The notes under the pieces: generated by a model | What the model was told of the DNA's origin: nothing | Seen by the model: only the letters and a program-made list of their open reading frames with translations | The model's database searches: none | Part shown: piece by piece, positions 44,081 through 55,204 of the stretch | Numbering within the stretch: position 1 is the first letter of the stretch | Layout of the letters: every line of letters starts with the position of its first letter | NCBI GenBank assembly: GCA_007922195.1 | Contig: ML681963.1 | Coordinates: forward strand, 132,749,764 to 132,813,763 | DNA from: Podocnemis expansa | Lineage: Eukaryota; Chordata; Testudines; Podocnemididae | Direction of reading: 5' to 3' | DNA: 64,000 nucleotides | Translations under genes and position numbers: made by a program

Positions 44081-44715
44081 CTTTGGCAGTCCCTTATAGG
44101 AACTTATCTTTTCTTCCTGATCTCTGTCTTTGTATTCTTTGGTTGGCAGGGAGTCGACAGTCCCATTGGTCCCTTTGCTTCTTTTCTCAAGGTGACAAAA
44201 ATAGCCAAGTAGAATATTATAGATTGAATAGGGAGGCCACACTACAAATGTATCAGTTTAATCTCTCTAACCTAGTCAGCCTCTCCCTTTATCTCTGTAG
44301 CATCTGTGTGAATTTTACAAAATTCTATACATTTGTATGAGTTAGCTACATATAATACTACATTCTCCCTTTTCCAGGTAGAAAGATGTTTGCTCTTTTT
44401 ACTCTTATTCTTCCTCCATCCTTCCAAGAACAAGGCAGGGAGTAGTATATATTTTAAAAATATAATTCTTATCAGTGTCAAAGCCTAGAAAAAACTGAAA
44501 CCTCTGTTTTAACCTGCTCTCATGCTCATTGCCCCATTTAGGCATTTGGAAGTGATCAACCAGTTAGTGGACTAGTTGGACTCACAGATGCGGCTTTTGA
44601 GCAAGCTGTGGCTGAAGAATGCCTGATTCAGCTATCCATGATTATTAGAGGAAAAAATACTTCTACACTGGACTCAATCTCAGTGATTGTAGGGCCCAAT
44701 GAAAAAATTTGTTAT

Positions 44716-45290
44716 GCGAGGAGCTGTTGGTAGGTGGTGTAGCCGTTAATTAGCCCTGACCAAAAATTAACCCTGAGCCCTGCTGCAAAAGTTAACCATG
44801 AGCTAAGCTGGCACCATCAATTTTAGTCAAGGTCCTACTGAGCCCATGATACAACTAGAAGGCTCCCAGAGTGCAGACTAACTTACAGGCTTTGTAAAAC
44901 AACAAAATAAGACTGGGGTGAAGGAATGTTGTAAATAAGTGTAAAAAACACCATGCCTTTTAACCCATTTAGTAAGCTTAATAGTGTATAAAAGCTAGTG
45001 CCTAGGCTCCCCTTTTTTGGAAGTTCGTTGTCAGGAAAACTGCTGTGTTCGCCGCCACGAGTCATTGCTCCTCATGCTCTGTGCCTGCAGTCGTTTGATT
45101 GTGGTTCCCATCTGCTGAAGTGGTGTGAGCATTGGTGCTTTCCTATTTCTGTTTTTTTCTTGTCTGTTGCTCTTAATGAAACTATTTTGTTTTTACCTTT
45201 TACCTCGTCTCCTGGTGTTGTGCTACTGAACCCATCGAACCAGATTAGGACCAGAGCCATAGTTCATGTCTAGTGTCTTGTCACAATGAT
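44716..45290 (+). mobile_element. Candidate solo LTR (weak)
   Basis: Starts near TGTTATGCGAGGAGCTG, similar in its first seven bases to the solo LTR at 19.8 kb. It contains GTGTATAAAAGCTAGTGCC (TATA near 44,988) followed by about 300 bases of different composition, ending CTTGTCACA. No target duplication or clear AATAAA at the right spacing was found, so the call is tentative. Confidence 0.3.
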
Positions 45291-45639
45291 TATGCAGCTC
45301 AGGAAACTTTAGGAGACTTTTCAGGGCAGAGCTCATCTTTGACCAAATTGAGATCTGTTTGTAAATAGGTAAAACTCTAGTTACTTTAATAGAATTGATG
45401 CCCACTTCTACCTGTTTTGAATTTGGCCCTTCAACTGGACTTTGCCCTTCAAACTGGACTGGCCCTTCAACTGGACAAACAATATTCAAAAAAAGATTTG
45501 ACACATATAAAGATAAGAACACCCAGATTTATAGCTAATGGTTAATGCTAGCAATAATTTGAAATGTATAAAAAACCTCATTCTTGGAGTTTAAGCCAAG
45601 CTCCATTAGTTTTTAGGACAAGCTCTGCTCAGAAAGCTG

Positions 45640-45766
45640 ATCATTCTGCATCAACAAGGTTTCTTGCACTTTTTCTGAAGCATGTAATTCTGGCCACTGT
45701 TGGAGGCTGAATACTAGATTAGATAGACCATGGGTCTGATCCAATACAACAATTCCTATGATCTTT
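45640..45766 (+). mobile_element. CR1 3'-end fragment
   Basis: Contains GGAGGCTGAATACTAGATTA, then GATAGACCATGGGTCTGATC, then ATTCCTATGATCTT, the 3' UTR end of an older CR1 subfamily, plus orientation. Confidence 0.65.
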
Positions 45767-46880
45767 AGGCTTCTCTTTATAGAAAGGGACTGTTTAATTG
45801 TGTGGTTGTACTCATATTTTTTTCTATCTGCATCAGGCTTACCTAGACTTTATTTAACAGTTGTGTTCTGTGCATTAAGAATGTGGAAGCATGAATTCAA
45901 TTCTGCTCACTGGATCTGCATTATAAATGTGGATCTGTGGCACCACCTTAGTGGACACCTGCTGTGTCCTGTGTTGAGCCAATTTTTCTTGCTTCCTTCA
46001 TGTGCATTTCCTTTGTGCAGTTATCAGATTCATCTGTATTGGAAAATTACTTTGTATTAGAACACAAGTAAACTAACACCATACTAAACACAGAGCATAA
46101 ACATTAATATTTTATTTAACATTATTTCAGCTGGTGATGCTTATCGGGGCTAACCAGAATCAAAAAACATCTGATATGCGGAGATTAGGGAAAATAGTTG
46201 TGTTTTAAAATAAGTCAGCTAAACAGGACTTTGCCTGTAGGCTAGACAGGGCAAGTCCTATTATTGAAAAATGCAAGCTTCTTCTGATGAATCTAAATAA
46301 ATAAATAAATAAATATTTTTTAAAAAATCTGTTTTGAAGAGAAAATAATTTTGCTTCACTAATAAAAAACCATCAGAATGTACTTTGTTTAACTTAGTAA
46401 TCGTAGGTAAAGTATTATTTTATCTTTTAAATAATTATTAACAATGAATGTACCTCTGGCCTAATGTTTGAGAGAGAAAATATTTATATGGAAAGTTGGA
46501 TTCCTTTGAGGAAATGTCTTTTATTGTAATGTGAGTAACTGGACAACCCATGCTGAAAAAGCTATTGTAATGCCTGTTTCTTCAAATATTAATATTGTGG
46601 ATTAAAGACTTCTAGATCAAAGAATTAAATGTTAACCATAGACTGCTTTAAAGACCAGAAGTTGGTCCACTGAAGGATATTACTTCACACACCTTATCTA
46701 TCAGCTTCAAAGACAAATACTTTTAATTTCCAGAAATAGGGATACCAAAGAGGCAAAATATATTATCTAATGCTTCCAATAGATTATTAATAATCGCCTT
46801 GGTCAAAATAAGCATTTTGAATGGGCAATTTAAAGTTAAACTTCCACTAATCTGTTAGAAGGAAAAAGCATCTCAAAGCT
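45767..46880. other. Intergenic sequence without recognisable features
   Basis: AT-rich. The only simple repeat is an AAATAAATAAATAAAT run near 46,297-46,315. Confidence 0.5.
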
Positions 46881-46881
46881 A

Positions 46882-46936
<55 letters not shown>
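46881..46936. repeat. (AAT)n microsatellite
   Basis: About 18 uninterrupted AAT units, probably length-polymorphic. Confidence 0.97.
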
Positions 46937-46937
<1 letters not shown>

Positions 46938-47189
46938 ATATGTATATATGTATGTACAGACATAGATAAAAATTTTAAAAATCTTCTCTCAAGGGATTCC
47001 AGTGAAATGAAAGACACATTTCTCCATTTCAGGTTTAAGATATTCTCATTTCTTCAGATTGATCTTTAAATTTGTCATGGCTGTTAGCAAAGTGATCTGT
47101 GCTGTCATTGTTTTGGCACAAATTCAGAATTTGGTGAGTGTCCTACGTTTTCTTTTAGAGCATTATCTCAGTTGCAAATAAGTTGTTTG

Positions 47190-47190
<1 letters not shown>

Positions 47191-47249
<59 letters not shown>

Positions 47250-47253
47250 CTCA
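47191..47253. repeat. (CT)n microsatellite
   Basis: About 25 uninterrupted CT units followed by an impure tail (CTTTCTCTGTCTC). It generates the Arg-Glu repeat in a minus-strand frame, which is not a gene. Confidence 0.96.
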
Positions 47254-48345
47254 CCCCTCTTACTGTAAGGCCAACAGTTCCCGGTAGGATACTGAACGCC
47301 TTTTTATAAAACATGAGAAAATCGCCCTTATGGAAGCCCTGAAAATCTTGGGCGAAGCTTTGAAATAGTTCTGAGGTATTTCGCAGTCCACCCATTTCTG
47401 TATCATCTGAAATGATGGTAATCTTTTAGATCAGTTTCCGTATGTGAAATGTGCGCGTGTAGATGACAAGTAGAGGCTTGGTAAAGTGTTACTACACCTC
47501 CGGTAAAGCAAGAGGCATACAACTTCAATGTATTTGGACACTTTCATCAAAAAGCTGAAAAGTCGAAATTCTTCATGTAAACACAGGGACATCTCGGGGA
47601 AATTATACACTCTAGGTAATTACAACTAAACAATATCTATAGTAGGCATTTATATAAAGCCACTTACTGAGTACTTGTAGGCTAGTTGAACTCGGAAGCC
47701 TGAAAATAAAAGGAAGTATTGAAGCTCGCTTCGGACCTGAAACTATCATTACATGCTGAATTCAGGGAGAAATTTAGAGAGTTTAGAAAGATCCCTCCTC
47801 ACCTAAGGAAACCTGAGGCTTTTTTACAATCAGTCAGAGCGTACAAAGGTGTGTGGCTTATAAATAGATGTAATACACAGCCATTATTACTGAACTGGAG
47901 AAGTTTGGTAATGGAAAAGCAAAAACCATGGCAAGGAAACCCAGATACGCCTTTTCAGGTGGTCGGGGAATCCTATGAGTCTTTTAACATGTTTCATTAC
48001 GATCAGGTAGCTGTGCTTTAGAACAAAGCATAAAACTAATAAAACAGCACATGCCTTGCATCCATTTTCCCCTAAATTCTATCAATCACTACATGCATAT
48101 TTTCACTCAGCAGGAGCTATCCCTGTAATTACATTTTGTGTACACAGATCAGATTATAGAAAGTGAGAGTCCTAAATGCAAAATTGGGCAGCTGAATGGG
48201 TGGTCTGATGCTTAGAAGTGCTTCACCCGGCTGCTCCCCCCATCAAATGTGTTAGAGTAGCCCAAAGGAGAGCTCTGGAGCCTAATTACCCATTTTGTAA
48301 CTGCTAGCTTTATTCTGTGAACAAGATTATGTGGTGTCACCAGTT

Positions 48346-48346
<1 letters not shown>
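47254..48346. other. Intergenic sequence without recognisable features
   Basis: Contains an isolated 100-codon plus frame (47,719-48,021) with no signal peptide, domain or splice context. I treat it as chance. Confidence 0.45.
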
Positions 48347-48394
<48 letters not shown>

Positions 48395-48395
48395 A
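48347..48395. repeat. (ATCT)n microsatellite
   Basis: About 12 tandem TCTA/ATCT units. Confidence 0.96.
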
Positions 48396-48446
48396 GAAAT
48401 GAAAGGTTGCAGTGGATTGTTAAGGTAAAGTTTCATTACAAAATAC

Positions 48447-48605
48447 CAACGAAGTGTTAGTCTAGTCCAGCAAAAAACAAGCAAACAAACAAACAAACAA
48501 AAAAACCCCAAGGAGTCGTGTGGCACTTTAGGACTAACAGATTTATTTTTCGCATTAACTTTGGTGGGAGAAAATCCCACTTCCTCAGATGCTTCGAACA
48601 TTTTC
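48447..48605 (-). mobile_element. Penelope-like terminal fragment
   Basis: Has GTTAGTCTAGTCCAGCAAAA, then a CAAA-rich run, GGAGTCGTGTGGCACTTTAG and GGGAGAAAATCCCACTTCCT. Single arm. Confidence 0.8.
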
Positions 48606-48929
48606 CTTTCAAGCGCATGTAGACGCTAGTTTCCAACAATGAGAAATAATGAAACAGGGATGAGTGCTCCTATATATGGTTCATTCAGGGACCTGGAGAA
48701 ATCATGCTCCCATATATGCACATATGGAACATATATGGGATAATATTCCCGTGCGGGCAAAGTCTCTTTCAGATAAACCGATCATTTTTGGAAGCTTTAC
48801 TATTGTAGTCACATAGGATGCTAGCTGCTTGGCGTAGCAGGACTCAGGAGGTTTTCCCCGTCCATCTATTTGCTGTCAGAGTCAGGGGGGCTCCTGCGGA
48901 GTTCGCAGCGTCCAAAGCTGTCTGGGTCA

Positions 48930-49045
48930 GGAAAACAAACAAGGAGTCCTTGCAGACTAAATAAAGCTTTGGGGGAGAAAATCCCACTTCATCAGGCGCT
49001 TTGAAGATGGGGGAACTTACAGAATAGGAGGAAAAGAAAGAGCTT
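48930..49045 (-). mobile_element. Penelope-like terminal fragment
   Basis: Has GGAAAACAAACAAGGAGTCC, GGGGGAGAAAATCCCACTTC and GAAGATGGGGGAACTTACAG. An internal deletion removes the GGCACTTAAAG part. Confidence 0.78.
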
Positions 49046-49299
49046 GGCTTCTGCCTTAGTAATGATGTCTATGAGTGATATTTCATAACGTGTGTCTACA
49101 GAGTATCATCTTTACAGCCTGAGACGCTTATGAAAGGCTGTAAAGGTTTCCAGTGCAAGTCTCCGGGGTGTGATAAAAAGGCTTTTGCTGCTTTAAAGCA
49201 CTGAGAAGCAATCAGCTTGATGTAAGTCTCTTCTCCCTCCCTCCCCAGCGCTCCCAGAACGGGGCTTGTCGGTAACCTCCCTCCCCCTAATATCCGAGG

Positions 49300-49950
49300 A
49301 TGGAAATCCCGGCTTCTGTCCTAGGGCCAGAATGGCAGGCAGAAAATGGACCTCAGGGGTTGTGCCCAGGCAGGGCCCCAGTTATGCTCTTACGAGAGGG
49401 GGACAATCTGCCTGCACAACAGGAGGATTTACTCTCGGCAGCCAGGTCCGGGGCTTGGAGGGAGCTCCAGATCGGGATGCCCTGGGTTTTGGGAAGCAGT
49501 AACTCCATTCCCTCGCCCATTCCCGACTTTACTAGCAGAGTGTATTTGACAGCTCCTAGCTGGCTACACACGCGCCCACTGGTGAGTGCAAAAGAAAGGA
49601 AACGCGTACTTACCCCAGGGAAGGAACAGCACAATGCAAACTGCACTCAAGTGAGCAGAAAATACCATGTTTATTATGATGCAGACAGAAAGCAGTTTGT
49701 CCCCGGGTGGGGGGTGGCAGAGAACGCATTACAGAGCTTTTGGGAACTGAAGAAAAGCCCCATCAAAAAAAAAAGTGCACGTCTTATTTGGAAAAACTAC
49801 TCACTGACTGCTCTTTTCCTCTGGCTGGGTTTGTGGCAGTGTGTGTGTGTGCAGAACAGCTTTGCAAACATGCAGGAAATCCTAGCATCCTGCAATGAAG
49901 CAGGTGGACAAACTCTAGGCACGTCTGCAAAGCCTCTAGACAATGACTAA
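49300..49950 (+). other. 216-codon open frame of unknown status
   Basis: This is the longest uninterrupted frame outside mobile elements that is not obviously low-complexity. It starts MEIPASVLGPEWQAENGPQG and ends AKPLDND. No signal peptide, domain or repeat is apparent. A Trp/Leu-rich stretch near residues 165-178 is weakly hydrophobic. The AAAAAAAAA run at 49,766 and mixed codon use argue against selection. It may be chance, or part of an upstream exon or regulatory region of CALCA. Confidence 0.2.
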
Positions 49951-49959
49951 GAGTCTCTC

Positions 49960-50135
49960 AAGGGTGATTCACTGGAGCGCCGAGTGCCCGGGAAAGGGAA
50001 GCAGCTGGGGCGCTGCCGGAGCGTGACCACTTCAACTCCGGAGTGCGGGGGAGCCGCGGCTGCGAGACACACTCCGACCGCTTCCAGCTGCTGCGGGCAG
50101 CCCGGACAAAGGGAGCTGCCAACATACTGTCATTT
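49960..50135. promoter_or_regulatory. CpG-rich patch about 1.8 kb upstream of CALCA
   Basis: In an AT-rich setting this stretch is conspicuously CpG-rich (GGAGCGCCGAGTGCCCGG, GCGGGGGAGCCGCGGCTGCG). It lies roughly 1.75-1.9 kb before the CALCA start site. It may be an upstream control element. No transcription factor site is claimed. Confidence 0.4.
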
Positions 50136-50229
50136 CTACTAATCAATAAAGACAAGGCGTCTTAGCACAAAAGGTCTGAATCACGCCGGCCACCACCTCT
50201 GCCAGCAAGCCTCCCCCCTGCCGGAAGGT

Positions 50230-51700
50230 GTTGGAACCCTCCAGTGTTTGTACACTTTCTGCGGACAATTTACTGCGGAATAGAGAAGGGGTCTTCCAGC
50301 CCTTCTCAATACCAGGTGCTTTCCTTGGTAAAATACTATTTCAGCATGCAATTTCCCCGGGCTTTATACTAAATAATCTTAATTGTGTGTCACAGAGGAC
50401 AATGCAGTTGCTTTTTTGGGTGATCTATAGGGAATTCAAAGTCTATTGTGAGCCATAATTGCGTGAGGTGCAGTGAAAGTTAAATCTGGCCTCCAAAGAA
50501 GGCACACCAAAGGCCAGTTCAGATCAGTCCTGTGCAAGGGAGAACTAAAGAAGAGGAAATGGCCCCAAATTAAGCATTAGCTCTGAATAGAAGTCCCTGT
50601 AATACCTTCCGTCTTAGCCAGCATCTTTCTTCAAACCTGTTTTTCACACAACTGCCCACTCCACTAGATGGTGCTATTCCTCAAATGACACCGGAGCTGA
50701 GACAGATGTTAGTCTCCTCAAACCTGATGAAAAGTGAATGTAGTAGCCGAGGGAAGAAAGCTTTCCCTCGGAAGTTAGTTTCCATTGAACAATGAGACAG
50801 CCAGGTATGGCTAGGTGAAAAGACTTCAGTATGGTCGATGCTTGTGAAACAGAGGGGGAAAAAATTCTTGCTTTTTTGGTTCCCAAAGGAACAGGAATCA
50901 CTTTCCCTACTTACAGACAAAAAGGCCTTAGAGCACATTCAAATCAGAGTGAAGATGGACATTAATTTCAAAGAGCTTTGGGGTTTCCCCTGAACCTGAG
51001 CGTTTTATTTTTAGTTATATCTGAGTCCCAGCTTCCCCTGATTTATCCCATGCCTGGCCACATGCGAATCCAAGCTCGATGGGAAAATGTCTTAACCTGA
51101 CAATCCAAAAGCTGGACTCTGAAAACTTAGTCAGGGGAGCTACCCAAGTGAGTAAAGGTTTGCAGAATCGGACTTCAAGGAAAACTTTTCAGAAGACTTA
51201 TTTGCTTCGAATACAATCCCCTTAACCGGATATAACCGAGTTTATTTAGTAACAAAAATTCCCATTCACTGGGGAAACAGTGAAGTAAGTTCAGCACGCA
51301 TATATCCTTGTGTCACCAAACGCATCATGTTTGTAATACTAAAATACAGTTTCCCATGTATGCAATTCCATTACTATATCTACTCATCTGCAGCCTAAAA
51401 AATAATGATAATCCGCCGTTGCCAAGGTCCTTTTTTCTGTCTGCAATGCGGTATTTTTTGCAGTAGATGTCGCTTCTAATAAGTAAATAACCTGTCCTTT
51501 GACTTTTTCATTAAAAAGATATGCTGTTTTTTGTGGGGGTAAGTGGGTGGACTGCACATTATTAATGACTCGAGACCATTTCCCTTACTTTTCATTAATC
51601 GTCTGATGTGATCCCTCTTTTTTTTTTCTTTCAGTGACCTCAGTGCTAATAAACCTATCAGATGCAGCCAACTGACTAGCAATTTTTGTGAATGGAGCAC
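50230..51700. other. CALCA 5' flank without recognisable repeats
   Basis: About 1.5 kb free of the mobile elements that fill the rest of the window, which may mean constraint. No exon was recognised. Confidence 0.45.
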
Positions 51701-51715
51701 TCAGTGACTGGAGGA

Positions 51716-51850
51716 TGACGTAATTGGAGAGCAGTGGGTTTCGTGCCCAGTTGCGGATTGGCTGCATTTTGCCAACAGACCTTGCGATTGGCTGGCCAGT
51801 GCCGGTCAAACGCCTACACACTTTTAGCCTGGCGGTAGATATAAAAGAGG
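51716..51850 (+). promoter_or_regulatory. CALCA: CALCA proximal promoter
   Basis: TATAAAAG lies at 51,840-51,847. Two inverted CCAAT boxes (ATTGGCTG) are at 51,757-51,763 and 51,787-51,794. A CRE-like TGACGTAA lies at 51,716-51,723, about 155 bases before the expected start site near 51,871. A cAMP-response element is also a feature of mammalian CALCA promoters. Site functions are inferred from motif and spacing. Confidence 0.8.
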
Positions 51851-51870
51851 GTACTGAGGCATTGACCAGC

Positions 51871-51945
51871 ATCACGATTTAGAAACGTATATCGAGGAAA
51901 CCTCCACCACGTTTTACTGTTTCTTGAGAAGCTTTGCATTTCAAG
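51871..51945 (+). other. CALCA: CALCA exon 1 (non-coding)
   Basis: The predicted start is about 30 bases after the TATA box. The exon ends CATTTCAAG before the donor GTAAGC. Intron 1 is about 1.37 kb. Confidence 0.75.
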
Positions 51946-53321
51946 GTAAGCACGCTCTGTCTGTCTGTCAGTCTGTCTTGAATCTACAGTTTGGTGAGCT
52001 TGCTTCAGTGCAGCAGTGCTTGAAACTGCTGTGTAGCCAGGAAGGTCTTTAACTGGTGCCAGGTTCCAGCTTGTGATGCCTTTCTCTGTGTTGCTTTTTC
52101 TCTGTTAATTTGTAAGCAGCTAGATTTCTAATGGTCTTCATAATTACTCGTTACTGTATTGGGCAAGATAAAATAAAAAAGAACCAAGATAAAAAGAAGT
52201 AATACACAGTCTAGTGAGAAAGATGACTGTAAAATTTAAAATAATTGGAAGCAACCGATGATGCATAGTATATTGTATGAAAAAAACACCACCACCCCAA
52301 ACCCTCATTTCTCTACATTCATGGTCTATATTCTTTTTTCCCTTTTGTAAACATTTTGAGCTTCTCACAAAATCTGTTATACAATGGTAAAGGTTCTAAA
52401 AGTGATAACCTTCACTGCATGTTAATTAGCAATATGTTCTTCGAGGTAGTAATAGGATTTTTAATCTGCCGGTGAAAAGGTGAAGTTTGTCTAAAGCTAT
52501 TTGAAATAAAGCTGTCTATCAGAAAGAATTCTTCAAGATATGATGACTTGCAAGAATTTCTACTTTCGATTTGAGTTAATCTGGTTTATTTTTGGTCAGA
52601 ATTTTGGGATTTTTTTTTAAAAATTAGAACAATTTAAAGGAATAGTTTTTCTAATTTTATCTAATTTGTGTCTGAGATGGGAGATGAATAGGAGAATCTG
52701 TACCAGGAAGCGAACACTCTTTAATACAAAGTACTCATTTCTAAATAAGCAACTTTTTAAAAATTAAAATGAGATATTACAACTTATTAATGTTCTGCAA
52801 AATGAGAATACAGGAAAAGTACTAGTCATATTTCATAGTTTAAAAGTATCAGCGATAATCTTGGGTTTTGCACTTTTTCATGAGGTTGCTATACCTGAAA
52901 AACGATGTTTTGTCCTGTCCTGTTTAGATCCTGTGCATTAAATGCCTGAAAATTATGTGTAGCTCTTCCTTTATAGGGGTGAAGGGACACGTTTCCCCTC
53001 AGTTTATAAAGCTTTGCTCATTAATTTAAATCCCATCCCCCCTCTTTATAGTAATCCTAACTCTGAAAAACTCCAGATATTACACTTGAGTCATAAAGAA
53101 AACTCCTGAAAATTACTGGCGAAAACTTCAGCAAAAGACCAATATCCATAGCAAATTGCAAACTTAAGCAGAAGACCAATCACCAAAGACCAATAACCAA
53201 AGCAACAATGTATTACCAAGAGTGCCCAGAAAAGACGGCAACTTTAGTAGATCTCATCAGATTGGGGAGGTTGGAAAATAGCCATAGCTTGATGTGACTC
53301 TTTGGTTGCAGAGAGGACATT

Positions 53322-53407
53322 ATGGTTATGCTGAAGATTTCATCCTTCCTTGCTGTTTATGCCTTGGTTATGTGCCAGATGGATAGCTCCCAGGCAACCC
53401 CACTCAG
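53322..53407 (+). CDS. CALCA: CALCA exon 2: start codon and signal peptide
   Basis: The exon opens at 53,312 after TTGGTTGCAG. ATG at 53,322 begins [20 protein letters not shown], a typical signal peptide, followed by DSSQATPL. The next in-frame ATG (third codon) is also possible, but MVMLK agrees with the avian precursor as I recall it. The exon ends CTCAG before GTAAGA in phase 2. It is shared by the calcitonin and CGRP precursors and directs entry to the secretory pathway. Confidence 0.93.
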
Positions 53408-53722
53408 GTAAGAAACTGTGGACACTGGGAAGTTTTGGAGCACTGTATCCGAACAGCATGCAGGCTGCAGCCAAGAAATTAATTATGGTCAAGAGACGAT
53501 TTAGGTCTTTAATCCTAGTTTTTGTGACGCTCGTATCTGAACGTGCAATAACAAACCACTTAGCTGGTGTGTGAGGGGCTGAGCAGTCTTTGTCTGGAGG
53601 TCGGATGGGGGGACAAAGACGCTCCGAATCTCGGAAGCGCGCGCCAGTGTAAACGAGCGATCCCCCTAAGTGGTCCGGGCTCTGGCGCAGTCTCTTCAGC
53701 CGCCTCCCTTGTCTCCTCCTAG

Positions 53723-53854
53723 ACCTGGCTTAGACTCCGGAACAGATCGAGTGACACTCAGTGATTACGAAGCTCGGCGGTTATTAAATGCCCTGGTGAA
53801 AGAATTTGTTCAGATGACAGCGGAAGAGTTGGATCAAGAGACTGAGGGGAACAG
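53723..53854 (+). CDS. CALCA: CALCA exon 3: common N-terminal propeptide
   Basis: Spans TCTCCTCCTAG to AACAG before GTAAGG. It encodes (R)[20 protein letters not shown], then [20 protein letters not shown] and EGN, the acidic/amphipathic propeptide removed in the Golgi or granules. Length is 132 bases, phase 2 at both ends, so it can join exon 4 or exon 5 alike. This exon is the branch point for tissue-specific splicing. Confidence 0.94.
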
Positions 53855-54642
53855 GTAAGGACCGGAGCCCCGGGGGAGGCGCAGATGCTATTTGATTTCC
53901 CAGCCAGAGCCAGCTCGGCAGTCAGGTGAAGAAGCTCCTTTCCCTTGGGACTGCGAGTGATGCTTGGGAGGGGCTGATCCCGCAGGGATGTTTTCCCGTG
54001 TCAGTATCAGGACTCTTTCCACCTAGTTAACCTGCTTTTTATCTGTTTCCTACACTCGAGAGAAAATCAAAAAGCCATTGGAGGGTGAGTTGAACTTCCA
54101 GGAGGGGGTTATATTAAAATATGGCAGTAAGAGGTATGTTTCCCTGAGGGGAGTATTGAGGGCTATTCAAGAGCTCCTGGATTCTCTGTCGCGATAGTGC
54201 ATGCTGTCGTGAGGCATGGAAAGCCATTGGCTGAAGCGGGGCATCCTCTTAATGCACGCAGCGGCACCCTCTCCCCCTCAGGGCCAAGGCATGCAAGTAC
54301 ATTGCATTCACCTTTAATGAAGTCCTACTGCACAGCATGTTGATGAATGAGACGCAACAGCATGTCTACTACACTGAAAGACAAACTTCCTCCTGTCCTT
54401 TGACTACCAGCATCCAAAAATCTAATCGATTTGCTTGATCAAGTAAAATATGGTAATTTTGTTCATGATAATACTGTGCTCCCCCTCTATTTCACGTGTA
54501 TGAAAGCCCCTTGCATGAAATGTGAGTGTGAGGGGACTTTTTTTTCCCTTTAGCCCCTAATTATAATTATTTATCTAGGAATGTAATGCATGACTGTGCA
54601 TGATTTATATTACTTTGTTGGCATGTTTCTTTCCCCCTGCAG

Positions 54643-54841
54643 CCTGGATAGACCTATTTCTAAACGCTGCGCCAGTCTGAGTACTTGTGTGCTGGGCAAA
54701 CTCTCTCAAGAATTGCACAAATTGCAAACTTACCCTCGTACTGACGTCGGGGCTGGAACTCCTGGCAAGAAAAGGAATGTGCTGAGTGACCTGGAAAATG
54801 AACGCTATGCAAACTATGGGGAACCCCTGGGAAACAATTAG
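54643..54841 (+). CDS. CALCA: CALCA exon 4: calcitonin (terminal exon)
   Basis: After CTTTCCCCCTGCAG the frame reads SLDRPISKR, where KR is the cleavage site. The 32-residue hormone begins [20 protein letters not shown] and ends GAGTP. It is followed by G (amide donor), KKR and a C-terminal peptide [20 protein letters not shown]. Cys1 and Cys7 form the N-terminal ring, and Pro-amide is the C-terminus. The mature sequence appears identical to chicken calcitonin as I remember it. The stop is TAG at 54,839-54,841. The strong pyrimidine tract suggests efficient use of this acceptor. Confidence 0.96.
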
Positions 54842-55181
54842 ATGTGCTTATTTCCACCCTTCTCCCCCTTTTTTAACTTGATGCATGTGGATCTAACCTT
54901 GATTGCTAACTTTGCTATGTTATTTTGATTCTGTTTTTCGACAGAGAATGTTTGAGATGGACTTAAAGTTAGGATGATAAAGAACATAACATACATACCA
55001 AGTTAGGGAAGAGAAAGTATAACCAAATAAAATAAAATAAAAAAAATGAACAGCACTGCCTTGAAACTGCAGCTGATTTTCTTAGACATTTATTTTAAAA
55101 AATATCTAAACAAGGCTTTTCATTTCTGGCTACTCCATGTACAGATAAACTCTTCTTTCTTGCCTGCTCATGCACTTGTTC

Positions 55182-55187
55182 AATAAA
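55182..55187 (+). terminator. CALCA: Poly-A signal of the calcitonin mRNA
   Basis: AATAAA in TTCAATAAACC about 340 bases after the calcitonin stop. Another AATAAA-containing run at about 55,022-55,040 is a weaker alternative within the 3'UTR. Confidence 0.75.
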
Positions 55188-55204
55188 CCTATTTTTCTAT
55201 GAGG

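Noticed and set aside
47168..47395. Minus frame with an Arg-Glu repeat
   Set aside because: Encoded by the (CT)n microsatellite.
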